From: Acidovorax radicis
Lineage (GTDB): Bacteria; Pseudomonadota; Gammaproteobacteria; Burkholderiales; Burkholderiaceae_C
Assembly: GCF_020510705.1 (NCBI RefSeq)
Contig: NZ_CP075184.1
Span: 2,356,001 to 2,420,000 of the forward strand
Direction of reading: 5' to 3'
Length of the DNA: 64,000 nucleotides
Both the position numbers and the translations under genes were made by a program. Numbering within the stretch: the stretch's first letter is position 1; the number at the start of each line of letters is the position of its first letter. Below the pieces are notes generated by a model. That model made no database searches, was not told the origin of the DNA, and saw only the letters and a program-made list of their open reading frames with translations. Below are positions 17,337-26,489 of the stretch, in pieces.

Positions 17337-18031
17337 TGGCGTTTTTTGACCTGAACGACCTGTCCCCTGTGCCCTGGAAGAACGGTGGCGGCAGCACGCA
17401 GGAGCTGGTGTGCTGGCCACCCGGAGCGGGCATGGACGGCTTTGAATGGCGTGTGAGCGTGGCCACCATTGCCACCCCCGGGCCTTTCTCGGCCTTCCCC
17501 GGGGTGGATCGGCAGATCATGCTGCTGGGGGGCGATGGCGTGCATCTGCAGGGTGCTGGTGGCCGTTGGGCACATACGCTGGACCAGCGTTGGCACCCGT
17601 TTGCCTTCTCGGGCGACGAGCCCGTGGATTGCCGCATGCGGGGTAGCACCTCGACCGACTTCAATCTCATGCTGCGCCGGGGCGCCTGGCGCGGCACGCT
17701 GCAAGTGGTGCGCGACGCGCAGCAGCTTGCCCACGCCCCTGCTGGCCTTTGTATGGTGCTGCAGGGCACCTGGGTTTTCTGCGGCGACGGTGGTAACCCG
17801 CGTTCGATGATGGCGGGGCAGGGGGCCTGGTGGGTCAATGGATCTGCCGAAGCCAATGGCAACGGCAACGGCAACGGCAATGGCAATGGCAATGGTGCGC
17901 AGGTGGGCGACGGCGGGGTTGCGAGCGCCCGCCTCGAACCCCTCGGTGACACGAGCGGTGTGCGGCAGCAAGGTGCAGACCCCGTTCTGGCCTTTGTGGC
18001 GCTGCAGCCTTTCATTTCGACAGAAATATGA
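17333..18031 (+). CDS. hutD: HutD-family protein with (Asn-Gly)7 tract
   Basis: The 232-aa product has the HutD cupin signature: VPWKNGGGSTQELV near residue 13, FEWRVSVATIATPGPFSAFPGVDRQIMLL, and a later cupin half. In pseudomonads HutD binds a hut intermediate and is thought to set an upper limit on hut activity; that role is inferred here from the family. The start overlaps the dioxygenase stop (ATGA). A run of seven Asn-Gly pairs (17855-17896), encoded by seven hexanucleotide repeats, forms a flexible loop that is not a family feature. Confidence 0.88.
   Translation: MMAFFDLNDLSPVPWKNGGGSTQELVCWPPGAGMDGFEWRVSVATIATPGPFSAFPGVDRQIMLLGGDGVHLQGAGGRWAHTLDQRWHPFAFSGDEPVDCRMRGSTSTDFNLMLRRGAWRGTLQVVRDAQQLAHAPAGLCMVLQGTWVFCGDGGNPRSMMAGQGAWWVNGSAEANGNGNGNGNGNGNGAQVGDGGVASARLEPLGDTSGVRQQGADPVLAFVALQPFISTEI
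17855..17896 (+). repeat. Seven tandem AAYGGY hexamers inside hutD
   Basis: AATGGC, three AACGGC, two AATGGC and AATGGT units follow one another without interruption and encode seven Asn-Gly pairs. Gain or loss of a unit keeps the frame, so length variants among strains would be tolerated. Confidence 0.9.
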
Positions 18032-18039
18032 TTAAAACT

Positions 18040-18076
18040 GGCCGCTAGCGCTTTATTTATAAGCGCAAGCAGCTAT
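18040..18076. repeat. Dispersed palindromic repeat, copy 2
   Basis: GGCCGCTAGCGCTTTATTTA continuing to GCAAGCAGCTAT lies in the 67-base gap between hutD and hutI. It occupies most of that gap and leaves hutI without a clear ribosome-binding site. Confidence 0.85.
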
Positions 18077-18098
18077 TAATTGAGTAGCAAAAATATCC

Positions 18099-19421
18099 AT
18101 GAACACATTGGCAAACCCGCAGATTCAGGGCGGGCTCTCCCGGCTTTCATCGGCCCCCATGGCGGACGGTGTCTGGTCGGGCTTGCGGCCCGTTGTCCCT
18201 TTGTGGGTGGCCGATGTGGCGGTGCCTGAGGGGCAACCCGCCAGCGTGGTGGTGCAAAGTGGCATGGTGCGCTGGGTGGGGCCGCACGCACAGTTGCCAT
18301 CGACCTTCAGCGCCTTGCCCCGGTTTGACGGTCTGGGCGCCATCGCCACGCCCGGCCTGGTCGATTGCCACACCCATCTGGTCTACGGCGGCCAGCGCGC
18401 CAACGAATTCGCCATGCGCCTGGCGGGCGCCACGTATGAAGAAGTGGCCAAGGCGGGCGGGGGCATCGTGTCGTCGGTCAAGGCCACGCGCGAGGCGTCG
18501 GAGGACGAACTCTTTGCCTTGGCGACGCCGCGCCTGCAGGCTTTGCTGGCAGAAGGCGTGTGCGCCATCGAGATCAAGTCTGGCTACGGGCTGGCTTTGG
18601 CCCATGAGCGCAAGCAGCTGCGTGTGGCGCGCCGCCTGGGCGAGGCGTTCGGCGTGACGGTGCGCACCACCTTTCTCGGCGCGCATGCGTTGCCACCCGA
18701 GTACGCGGGCCGCAGCCAGGCGTACACCGACCTCGTCTGCCACGAGATGCTGCCCGCGCTGGTGGCCGAGGGCCTGGTGGATGCCGTCGATGTGTTTTGT
18801 GAACGCATCGCCTTCACCTTGGCGGAAACAGAGCAGGTGTTCCAGGCCGCGCAAAAGCTTGGCATCCCCGTTAAGCTGCACGCCGAGCAACTGTCAGACA
18901 TGGGCGGCGCAGCGCTGGCTGCGCGCTATGGCGCGCTGTCGTGCGACCACATCGAACACCTGTCGGAGGGCGGCATTGCGGCCATGAAGGCCGCAGGCAC
19001 CGTGGCCGTGCTGCTGCCCGGCGCCTACTACACGCTGCGCGACACGCACCTGCCGCCCATCGCGCAGTTGCGCGAAGCGGGCGTGCCCATGGCCGTCTCC
19101 ACCGACCACAACCCCGGCACGTCGCCAGCGCTCAGCCTGCTGCTCATGGCCAACATGGCCTGCGCGCTGTTCCGCCTGACGGTGCCTGAGGCGCTGGCAG
19201 GCATCACCACCCATGCTGCGCGCGCATTGGGGCTGCAGGATTCGCAGGGGCTCATTGCGTCGGGCCGACCCGCCAATTTTGTGCTGTGGCCCGTGGGGGA
19301 GGCTGCAGAGTTGGCCTACTGGTTGGGTCACAAGCCCGCCTGCACCATCGTGCGCCAGGGCCGTGTGGCCGCCGACGGCCTGGGCATTCACACACACCAG
19401 GGAGTTCGCCATGGCGCTTGA
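18099..19421 (+). CDS. hutI: Imidazolonepropionase
   Basis: The 440-aa amidohydrolase opens 4-imidazolone-5-propionate to N-formimidoyl-L-glutamate. Metal ligands and active-site motifs are present: HTH in [42 protein letters not shown] and the Asp in [13 protein letters not shown] 18099 is used here, but it has no convincing Shine-Dalgarno; ATG 18159 ([12 protein letters not shown]) would remove an unusual 20-residue N-terminus and may be the real start. The C-terminus overlaps hutF by 11 bases. Confidence 0.95.
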   Translation: MNTLANPQIQGGLSRLSSAPMADGVWSGLRPVVPLWVADVAVPEGQPASVVVQSGMVRWVGPHAQLPSTFSALPRFDGLGAIATPGLVDCHTHLVYGGQRANEFAMRLAGATYEEVAKAGGGIVSSVKATREASEDELFALATPRLQALLAEGVCAIEIKSGYGLALAHERKQLRVARRLGEAFGVTVRTTFLGAHALPPEYAGRSQAYTDLVCHEMLPALVAEGLVDAVDVFCERIAFTLAETEQVFQAAQKLGIPVKLHAEQLSDMGGAALAARYGALSCDHIEHLSEGGIAAMKAAGTVAVLLPGAYYTLRDTHLPPIAQLREAGVPMAVSTDHNPGTSPALSLLLMANMACALFRLTVPEALAGITTHAARALGLQDSQGLIASGRPANFVLWPVGEAAELAYWLGHKPACTIVRQGRVAADGLGIHTHQGVRHGA

Positions 19422-20808
19422 CGCTTCACACAGCCTTTTTGCGGCCGACGCGCTGCTGCCCATGGGCTGGGCGCGCAATGTGCTGGTGCAGTGGGATGGG
19501 GCGGGGCGCATTGGTGCGGTCACTGCGGATACCACCGCGCCACAGGGCGCCACGGTGGCTGCCGGGCCACTGCTGCCCGGTATGCCCAACCTGCATTCGC
19601 ATGCGTTCCAGCGCGCGTTTGCCGGACTCACTGAATACCGGGGAGAAAGCCAGGACAGCTTCTGGAGCTGGCGCAACCTGATGTACCGCTTTGCTGCGCG
19701 CGTCACGCCGCAGTCGCTGCAGGCCATCGCCACCTGGCTGTATGTGGAGATGCTGGAGGCGGGCTACACCAGCGTGTGCGAGTTCCATTACGTGCACCAC
19801 GACCAGGACGGCACGCCCTATGCCGACGATGCCACACTGTCGCTGGCGCTGCTGCGTGCGGCGCAGAGTGCGGGCATCGGCATCACGCTGCTGCCGGTGC
19901 TGTACCAGACCAGCGGCTTTGGCGCCAAGCCACCGCGTGCGGACCAGGCCCGCTTTATTCGCAGCACGGACAACATGCTCTCATTATTGGAGCGCCTTGC
20001 GCCCACTGCACAAGCGCAAGGGGCCGTTTTGGGCCTGGCGCCGCACTCGCTGCGCGCGGTGCCGCCCGACAGCCTGGCTGCCGCCGTGCAGGGCCTTACC
20101 GCCTTGAACCCGCAGGCTCCCATCCACATCCACATTGCCGAGCAGACGCAGGAGGTGGATGACTGTTTGGCTTGGAGTGGCCAGCGCCCTGTGCAGTGGC
20201 TGCTCGACCATGCCCCCGTGGACGCCCGCTGGTGCCTGGTGCACGCCACGCACATGACGCCGGATGAATACGCCGCTGCCGCACGCACGGGCGCCGTGGC
20301 AGGCATCTGTCCCACGACAGAAGCGAATCTGGGCGATGGCATTTTTGACATGCCACTGTGGCTGCAACACGGCGGCCGCTGGGGCGTGGGCTCGGATAGC
20401 CATGCCTGTGTGAACGCGGCCGAAGAGATGCAGATGCTGGAATACAGCCAGCGCCTGTCGCGGCGCCAGCGCAACGTGCTGGCCACTGCGGCGCAGCCCG
20501 AGGTGGCCACGGCCATGAGCTTGCAGGCCGTATTGGGTGGCGCGCAGGCCGCCGGGCGCGCCGTGGGTGGCCTGGCCGTGGGCCAGCAGGCCGACCTGGT
20601 GGTGCTGGACGCGCAGCATGTGGCGCTGCGTGATCTGCCTGCGCACAGCATGCTGTCGGCCCATGTGTTTGGCAGCCACCGCACTTCGGCCCTTGATAGC
20701 CTGTGGGCAGGTGGCGTGTGCCGTGTGTCCAAAGGCCGCCATGCGTTGCACGAGGCCGCCGCACGGGCCTTTGTGGTCGCGCGCTCTGCCACCATTGCAC
20801 GCGACTGA
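19411..20808 (+). CDS. hutF: Formimidoylglutamate deiminase
   Basis: The 465-aa amidohydrolase converts N-formimidoyl-L-glutamate to N-formyl-L-glutamate and ammonia, the extra step of the five-enzyme hut route. Metal-binding motifs are HSH in [14 protein letters not shown], the conserved [14 protein letters not shown], and the Asp in [11 protein letters not shown]. It starts at 19411 after CAGGGAG and inside the end of hutI. Presence of hutF together with hutG shows the organism uses the formylglutamate route rather than direct formiminoglutamase cleavage. Confidence 0.95.
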   Translation: MALDASHSLFAADALLPMGWARNVLVQWDGAGRIGAVTADTTAPQGATVAAGPLLPGMPNLHSHAFQRAFAGLTEYRGESQDSFWSWRNLMYRFAARVTPQSLQAIATWLYVEMLEAGYTSVCEFHYVHHDQDGTPYADDATLSLALLRAAQSAGIGITLLPVLYQTSGFGAKPPRADQARFIRSTDNMLSLLERLAPTAQAQGAVLGLAPHSLRAVPPDSLAAAVQGLTALNPQAPIHIHIAEQTQEVDDCLAWSGQRPVQWLLDHAPVDARWCLVHATHMTPDEYAAAARTGAVAGICPTTEANLGDGIFDMPLWLQHGGRWGVGSDSHACVNAAEEMQMLEYSQRLSRRQRNVLATAAQPEVATAMSLQAVLGGAQAAGRAVGGLAVGQQADLVVLDAQHVALRDLPAHSMLSAHVFGSHRTSALDSLWAGGVCRVSKGRHALHEAAARAFVVARSATIARD

Positions 20809-20836
20809 TCCCTTCCCCCTTTTTTCTGAATCTGCC

Positions 20837-21670
20837 ATGACCAATACCGCCAATACCGCACCACCACCATCGTTCAATTTTTACCAGGGCACGCAGCCGC
20901 TACTGGTCTCCATGCCCCACGCAGGCACCTATGTGCCCCCGGCGCTGGCCGCTCGCTTCACGGAAGAAGCCCGCCAGGTGCCCGACACGGACTGGCACAT
21001 GGAGCGCCTCTACGCCTTTGCCAAAGACATGGGGGCGTCCATCCTGGTGGCCACGCATTCGCGGTATGTGGTCGATCTGAACCGCCCGCCCGATGGCGCC
21101 AGCCTGTACCCTGGCCAGAGCGTCACCGGCCTGTGTCCGGTTGATACCTTTGACGACACACCCATCTACGCCAACGGTGATGTGCCAGATGACGCAGAGG
21201 TCGCTGGGCGGCGTGATGCGGTCTGGGCGCCGTACCACGCGCAACTGCGTGCCGAGCTGGACCGCATCCGCGCGCAGCACGGTGTGGCAATGCTGTGGGA
21301 CGCCCATTCCATCCGCTCGGTGTTGCCGCGCTTCTTTGACGGCAAGCTGCCGGATCTGAACCTGGGCACGGCCAACGGCGAAAGCTGCGACCCTGCGTTG
21401 GCGCAAGAAGTGCTGTCGATTGCGAAGCAAGCCAGTGGGTATACGGCGGTGCTCAATGGCCGCTTCAAGGGCGGGCACATCACACGCACCTATGGCCAGC
21501 CGGGGCAGGGCGTGCATGCTATCCAGTTGGAGATGACCCAGTGCAGCTATATGCAAGAAGCATTGCCATTTGACTACCTGCCCGAGGTGGCAGCGGGCGT
21601 GCAGCCGCACCTGCGGCGCATGCTGGAGGCCGTGCTGGCGTTTGCCGCGCGCCAGGTTTCCAAGGGCTGA
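20837..21670 (+). CDS. hutG: N-formylglutamate deformylase
   Basis: The 277-aa FGase-family protein hydrolyses N-formyl-L-glutamate to glutamate and formate, the last step of the five-step pathway. Family motifs are PLLVSMPHAGTYVPPAL, VDLNRPPDGASLYPGQ, LWDAHSIRSVLPRFFDG, GRFKGGHITRTYG and LEMTQCSYM. ATG 20837 is chosen because the protein then starts just before the conserved FNFYQGTQPLLVS segment. It lies 28 bases after hutF and closes the hut gene series. Confidence 0.95.
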   Translation: MTNTANTAPPPSFNFYQGTQPLLVSMPHAGTYVPPALAARFTEEARQVPDTDWHMERLYAFAKDMGASILVATHSRYVVDLNRPPDGASLYPGQSVTGLCPVDTFDDTPIYANGDVPDDAEVAGRRDAVWAPYHAQLRAELDRIRAQHGVAMLWDAHSIRSVLPRFFDGKLPDLNLGTANGESCDPALAQEVLSIAKQASGYTAVLNGRFKGGHITRTYGQPGQGVHAIQLEMTQCSYMQEALPFDYLPEVAAGVQPHLRRMLEAVLAFAARQVSKG

Positions 21671-21807
21671 CGGGTCTGGCCGGCACCGGCTATGAAGGGG
21701 GGCGCCCGGTGCACAGAGCGTTCGGTGCTACCATGCCTTGGGCGGACTGCTTCAGACCGCCAAGTGCGCCACACCCCTGCGGCGCCAAGCGGGAGGAGCC
21801 GCATCGC

Positions 21808-22017
21808 ATGGACCCTACCGCTTATTACTACATGCCCCATTTCAAGCCTGGGGTTTCTGTGCAGTGGATGCAGCGCTACGAAACCGTGAGCCACGTGGTG
21901 ATCAGGCGCAATATGCTCATGGTCTATCTGATCGGGCACGATTCGCCCGTGCATCCAGACGCGTTGCAACTTCAACCGACAGCGTTTCAGCTCACGCGGG
22001 CACCTGACCGGCTTTGA
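21808..22017 (+). CDS. Hypothetical protein, 69 aa
   Basis: The frame is open from 21709, but ATG 21808 has a strong GGGAGGAG at 21791-21798. The product (MDPTAYYYMPHFKPGVSVQW...) contains a short beta-like core (VSHVVIRRNMLMVYLIGHD) and no signal peptide. I do not recognise it. It lies between hutG and the convergent psd gene and is probably separately transcribed. Confidence 0.5.
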   Translation: MDPTAYYYMPHFKPGVSVQWMQRYETVSHVVIRRNMLMVYLIGHDSPVHPDALQLQPTAFQLTRAPDRL

Positions 22018-22048
22018 CCATTAAGGCCTTGTGGGCCTGCTTTGCGCG

Positions 22049-22073
22049 AACGACGCCGTGCGCTGGCGTCGTT
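22049..22073. terminator. Hairpin between convergent genes
   Basis: AACGACGCC and GGCGTCGTT form a perfect 9-bp stem around GTGCGCT, between the 69-aa ORF and the end of psd. Only a weak T-rich stretch follows, so it may be a bidirectional terminator of modest strength. Confidence 0.5.
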
Positions 22074-22105
22074 GGCTTCTTGTTCTCTTAGTGCATTGCC
22101 GTGAG

Positions 22106-22954
22106 TCAGGCGGATTGCTCTGCCATGGCCTCGCCCAAAGCAATGGCGCGTGTGGGCGCCCATTCGAGATTGAATTGCAGCGGCCCGCGCGGGAACAACA
22201 TCACCACGGTGGAGCCCAGCAGAAAGCGACCCATCTCCTGTCCCTTTTCAAGACACACCTGGCCTTTGGGGTAGTCCCAGTGCCGCAATGTGCCGGTGCG
22301 CGGTGGGTTCACTTGGCCGTGCCACACCGTCGCCATGCTGCCGACGATGGTGGCCCCCACAAGCACCAGCACAAACGGGCCATGGTCAGATTCAAAGAAA
22401 CACACCACACGCTCGTTGCGTGCAAAAAGGCCGGGCACGCCCCGGGCCGTGGTGGGGTTCACTGAAAAAAGATCACCCGGCACATGCACCATGCGTGTGA
22501 GCGCCCCCGCACAAGGCATGTGAATGCGGTGGTAGTCGCGGGGGCTCAGGTACAGCGTGGCGAAGTGGCCATCTTCAAAATGCGCGGCTTGCGCGGCATC
22601 ACCCCCGAGCAGCGCGGTGGTGGAATAAGTGTGGCCCTTGGCCTGAAAAACCTGGTCCTTGGCGATGGGGCCAAAATGGCTGATAGCGCCGTCCACCGGG
22701 CAAATCAGGTCGGCACCCGCCAGGGGGCGGGCGCCCGGTTTCAGTGCCCGCGTGAAGAAGTCATTGAACGATGTATAGCTTGCAATATCGGGGTTGGCCG
22801 CCTCGGCCATGTTGACGTTGTAGCGGGTCACAAACCAGCGAATCACCGCGGTGGTGAGACGGCCCAGCCGGGCCGAAGCAAATTTGCCTGCCAGGGTGGT
22901 CAGGGCTTGCTTGGGCATGAGGTATTGCGGCAGTACAGCCAGGCGGTCAGACAA
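22106..22954 (-). CDS. psd: Phosphatidylserine decarboxylase proenzyme
   Basis: The 282-aa inner-membrane enzyme makes phosphatidylethanolamine from phosphatidylserine. The self-cleavage motif LGST (FLLGSTVVMLFP), whose Ser becomes the pyruvoyl group, is near the C-terminus. Other family segments are FTRALKPGARPL, CPVDGAIS, and YLSPRDYHRIHMPCAG with its conserved Asp and His. The start is TTG at 22954, supported by AGGAAG a few bases upstream; the first in-frame ATG would remove the conserved beginning LAVLPQYLMPKQALTTLAG. The gene is divergent from the protease gene. Confidence 0.95.
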   Translation of the reverse strand: MSDRLAVLPQYLMPKQALTTLAGKFASARLGRLTTAVIRWFVTRYNVNMAEAANPDIASYTSFNDFFTRALKPGARPLAGADLICPVDGAISHFGPIAKDQVFQAKGHTYSTTALLGGDAAQAAHFEDGHFATLYLSPRDYHRIHMPCAGALTRMVHVPGDLFSVNPTTARGVPGLFARNERVVCFFESDHGPFVLVLVGATIVGSMATVWHGQVNPPRTGTLRHWDYPKGQVCLEKGQEMGRFLLGSTVVMLFPRGPLQFNLEWAPTRAIALGEAMAEQSA

Positions 22955-23345
22955 AACGTTCTTCCTGAGTCAATGGAGCGAACGATTCTAACGACGGGGG
23001 GTGTGGTGGCGACCCGGGTTTCCAAGGTGTTCGGGGGCTGTTGCTACAGGGGAGTGCCTGCTCGCACGCGCTGAATTCGTATGTGATAAATGTGAAATTT
23101 GATATCAAATTTATTGATTTTTTTTGTTTCAAACAATTACATTTAGCGCATCAAGGCACACCTGCACGAAAGTCGGGGTCGCAAAGCCACCGGTCTAACC
23201 CCGTTCAACGGACACGACAGCGGGGTTGCCACAGTCCTCCGAGCGAGCCCCGCTGGGGGCTGCGCATGCAGGCGCGGCGGCAACCCTTGCAGCGGTATGC
23301 GGCCCGGGATTTCTTCAGGGTGTGCGGTGTGAATGTCCGCATTTC
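22955..23345. other. Divergent intergenic region with an AT-rich promoter patch
   Basis: This 391-base gap lies between psd (minus) and the sedolisin-like gene (plus). From about 23080 to 23155 the DNA is strikingly AT-rich for this genome and contains the perfect palindrome at 23095. I see no additional gene. The patch probably holds the promoter of the protease gene. Confidence 0.55.
23095..23112. promoter_or_regulatory. Perfect 18-bp palindrome, candidate operator
   Basis: AAATTTGATATCAAATTT is fully symmetric and sits in an AT-rich patch about 235 bases before the protease start and 140 bases before psd. It could be a regulator-binding site; no known regulator motif was identified. Confidence 0.45.
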
Positions 23346-25730
23346 ATGGAACACCCAATGCCAACGCAGCCCCGACCCTATCCTCCTTTCGCTGAGCGCC
23401 CACGCGCTCGCTGGGCTGCGCTGGCAGCCATTCCCTTTGTTGTCATGGCGTGCGGCGGATCGGCCGACCCCGAGGACACGGGCGAAGTGGCCTCCACGAC
23501 GACGACCTTGCAGATGTCTGCGGACACGCTTGCGCCCGAGGCGGCAGGCCTGGTCGCGCAGCCCACCTTCCACATCGCGCCCGTGGTGCTGGAGGCCCCC
23601 GACGACCTGGATGTGCACGACGCCAATCGATCCGCCCAGGTTGTGCCCAAGCTCCAGCGGGTGCCTGACGAGTTCAAGGCGTTGTCCACCCGCCGCCTGA
23701 CGCCCTACACACTGGAGGAGGTGCACCAGAAGTTGGCACGCGCAGCCTTGGCTGCACCAACAGACGAAGCCGCAGCGCCTCTGGCAGGCACGGGTGTGGT
23801 GACCACCTATTCGGTTGCACAGGTACGTGCAGCCTACGGTTTTGGCGCTTTGCCCGCCGTGGGCTCCAAGCCCGCCGGCGTGCAGGCCGCGCAGTTGGGG
23901 GCGGGGCAGACCGTCTACGTTATCGGCGCAAAACACAACCCGAACGTGGCGGCCGAACTGGCGGTCTTCAACCAGAAGTTCGGTTTGCCCACCTGTACCG
24001 CCAAGGTGCTGCCTGCCGCCACCGGTTTGCCTCTGGCTCCCGCCTCCCCGGCGACGGGGTGCGAACTGTGGGTGGCTTACGGCACGGCGTCTGGCGCCAT
24101 CGCGTCCACGGCCCCCGCCTACGACGCTGGCTGGGCCACAGAAATGGCGCTGGATGTGCAGTGGGTGCATGCGATTGCGCCGCTGGCGCGCATCGTCCTC
24201 ATCGAAGCGCCCGACCCATCGCTCAACAGCCTGCTGGGCGCTATCCGGCTGGCCAATGCCATGGGGTCAGGCGTGGTGTCCATGAGTTTTGGAGCCCAGG
24301 AGGGCGCCTGGACGGATTCGGTGGATTCCGCCTTTTCAGCCACCGGAATGACCTACCTCGCGGCCACGGGTGATTCAGGGGCCGGGGTGAACTGGCCGTC
24401 GGTATCCCCCAATGTCATCGCGGTTGGCGGCACGACGCTGACCTATGCCGGCAGTGGTGTGCGTAGCGAGGTGAGCTGGTCGGGCACCGGTGGTGGCGCC
24501 AGCGCCTTCATCGCTGTGCCTGCGTACCAGAAATCATCCCTGCGAGGCACCGGTTCGCTGGTGCATCGCACGGTGGCCGACGTTGCCATGAATGCAGACC
24601 CTACCACCGGCCAATATGTGGCCGTCATGCAGCCCGGCAGCGGCGCCGTGCAATGGATCAGCGCGGGCGGCACCAGCTTGGCTGCGCCCATGTGGGCCGG
24701 TCTGGTGGCCGTTGCCACCGCAAACCGGAAGCTGGCCACCCTGCCTGTGTTGGCCGGTGGGCACGCGGTGCTGTACGGGCAGATTGGTGCAGTGGCGTCG
24801 AACTACGCCAGTGGGTTTGCTGACATTCGCTTGGGCAGCCATGGCGCCTGCAGCACCTGTTCTGCCGGGCTGGGGTACGACGAACTGACGGGCCTGGGAA
24901 CGCCCAATGCCGGCCCGCTGGTGAGTTTGCTGACCGGCGCCACGGCGCCCGTTTTAGCGCCGGTGGTGACTCCCGCCAGCATCAGTGGCATGGTGGGCTC
25001 GGCGCTCACCTTTACGGCGGCCGTCAATGCGTCCAACCCGGTGGCCTTCAGTCTTTCAGGTGCTCCTACGGGCATGTCCGTCAGCGCTGCAGGTGTCGTG
25101 TCGTGGCCGGCGCCGGTGGCTGGGTCCTACGCAGTCACCGTCGTGGCCAAGGACACCAAGACGGGGCTCACGGGCCAAGGTGTCTACAGCGTCAGCGTGG
25201 CCGCACCTGTCGCTCCGACGGTCGGAAGTGCCAGCATTGCGGGCCGCCCTGGCGTGGCGTTGGCCTTCAAGGCCAACGTCGCTTCTGCCAACCCGTTGGC
25301 TTACTCGTTGGCGGGTGCTCCGTCGGGCATGGTGGTGGCTGCGGATGGCGTGATGAGCTGGCCCAAGCCGGTGGCTGGCACGTACAGCGTGACCTTGACC
25401 GCCAGGGACACCAAAACAGGCCTGTCGGGCAAGGGGGTGTTCACGGTCAAGATCGCCGCAGCAGGGCCTGTGATCACGGCCTCCGCCCTGGTCGGCGTGG
25501 CAGGCCAGCTGCTGTCCGGCAGCATTTCCGTCACATCGCCGGGCGCCACGTGGCTGTCGGTGTCCATCGCGGGCGTTCCGTTGGGGATGGGCTTTGCCGT
25601 GGCGGGTAACACCATCACCGCCAGCTGGCCCAGGCCGGTGGCAGGCAGCTATCAGTTGCTGGTCACCGCCAAGGACTCGGCAGGGTTGTCGGCCCAGCTG
25701 GCCGTACCGGTGACGATCAACCTGCGTTAA
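23346..25730 (+). CDS. Sedolisin-type (S53) serine-carboxyl peptidase with three Ig-like repeats
   Basis: The 794-aa secreted protein starts with a signal region (WAALAAIPFVVMACGG; VMAC resembles a lipobox). A propeptide follows, then an S53 catalytic domain: Glu266 and Asp270 (ATEMALDVQW), oxyanion Asp343 (ATGDSGAGV) and nucleophile Ser444 (GGTSLAAPMWAG). A C-terminal DIRLGS...GYDELTGLGTP stretch resembles the calcium site. Three Ig-like repeats of about 85 residues follow from about residue 540, each with ASNPLAYSLAGAPSGM-like and SWPKPVAGTYSVTV-like strands. Family members work at acidic pH. ATG 23358 is an alternative start. Confidence 0.88.
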   Translation: MEHPMPTQPRPYPPFAERPRARWAALAAIPFVVMACGGSADPEDTGEVASTTTTLQMSADTLAPEAAGLVAQPTFHIAPVVLEAPDDLDVHDANRSAQVVPKLQRVPDEFKALSTRRLTPYTLEEVHQKLARAALAAPTDEAAAPLAGTGVVTTYSVAQVRAAYGFGALPAVGSKPAGVQAAQLGAGQTVYVIGAKHNPNVAAELAVFNQKFGLPTCTAKVLPAATGLPLAPASPATGCELWVAYGTASGAIASTAPAYDAGWATEMALDVQWVHAIAPLARIVLIEAPDPSLNSLLGAIRLANAMGSGVVSMSFGAQEGAWTDSVDSAFSATGMTYLAATGDSGAGVNWPSVSPNVIAVGGTTLTYAGSGVRSEVSWSGTGGGASAFIAVPAYQKSSLRGTGSLVHRTVADVAMNADPTTGQYVAVMQPGSGAVQWISAGGTSLAAPMWAGLVAVATANRKLATLPVLAGGHAVLYGQIGAVASNYASGFADIRLGSHGACSTCSAGLGYDELTGLGTPNAGPLVSLLTGATAPVLAPVVTPASISGMVGSALTFTAAVNASNPVAFSLSGAPTGMSVSAAGVVSWPAPVAGSYAVTVVAKDTKTGLTGQGVYSVSVAAPVAPTVGSASIAGRPGVALAFKANVASANPLAYSLAGAPSGMVVAADGVMSWPKPVAGTYSVTLTARDTKTGLSGKGVFTVKIAAAGPVITASALVGVAGQLLSGSISVTSPGATWLSVSIAGVPLGMGFAVAGNTITASWPRPVAGSYQLLVTAKDSAGLSAQLAVPVTINLR

Positions 25731-25774
25731 GGCCGAGCGGGTGGCTGGTGTGTGATAGCAGCCGGGTTGCGGGC

Positions 25775-26488
25775 TCAGACGCCTAGGTACTGCTCAAGCA
25801 ATTGCGGCTGCGCGTGCAATGCGTCGGAGCTGCCGTCAAACACCACCTGGCCCTTGACCAGGATGACGTTGCGGTCGGTGATCTGCGTGACGTGTTTCCA
25901 GTTCTTGTCCACGATCACGCTGCTGATGCCACTTTCCTTGATCAGGCTGCAGATACGCCAGATTTCGCGGGCAATCAGGGGTGCCAGGCCTTCGGTGGCT
26001 TCGTCAAGGATGAGCACGTCGGGGTTGGTCATCAATGCGCGGCCAATGGTCAGCATCTGCTGCTCGCCACCGCTGAGCTGCTGGCCGCCGTGGCCCAGGC
26101 GCTCCTTGAGGCGCGGAAAGGTCTCCAGCACGCGCTCGTAGGTCCAGTCGCGCTGGCCGCGTGTGCCTACACGGGCGGCCATCTGCAGGTTTTCGACCAC
26201 GCTGAGATTGCCAAAGATGCCGCGCCCTTCGGGCACGTACGCAATGCCAAGGCGCGCCACCTCGTAGGGCGGCTTGCCTGTCATGTCGCGGCCTGCCACG
26301 ACTACGCTGCCCGAGCGCGGTTTGACCAGCCCCATTAGCGACTTGAGCAAGGTGCTTTTGCCCATGCCGTTGCGGCCCATGAGACCAATGGTCTCGCCAT
26401 GGCCTATGGTGAAGTCCACACCGTGCAGGACATGGCTGCTTGCATAAAACGCATGAATACCTCGGGCTTCGATCCAGGGGGTGTTCAT
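25775..26488 (-). CDS. LivF-type ABC ATP-binding protein (operon 1)
   Basis: The 237-aa ATPase has Walker A GRNGMGKST, signature LSGGEQQM and Walker B VLILDEATEGLAP. The H-loop position, usually VEQN in LivF, reads VIVDKNWKHV, so neither His nor the usual Glu-Gln is present. It pairs with the neighbouring LivG-type protein to power a branched-chain amino-acid-like importer. ATG 26488 is two bases away from the livG stop. The gene is last in a five-gene minus-strand operon. Confidence 0.9.
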   Translation of the reverse strand: MNTPWIEARGIHAFYASSHVLHGVDFTIGHGETIGLMGRNGMGKSTLLKSLMGLVKPRSGSVVVAGRDMTGKPPYEVARLGIAYVPEGRGIFGNLSVVENLQMAARVGTRGQRDWTYERVLETFPRLKERLGHGGQQLSGGEQQMLTIGRALMTNPDVLILDEATEGLAPLIAREIWRICSLIKESGISSVIVDKNWKHVTQITDRNVILVKGQVVFDGSSDALHAQPQLLEQYLGV

Positions 26489-26489
26489 C

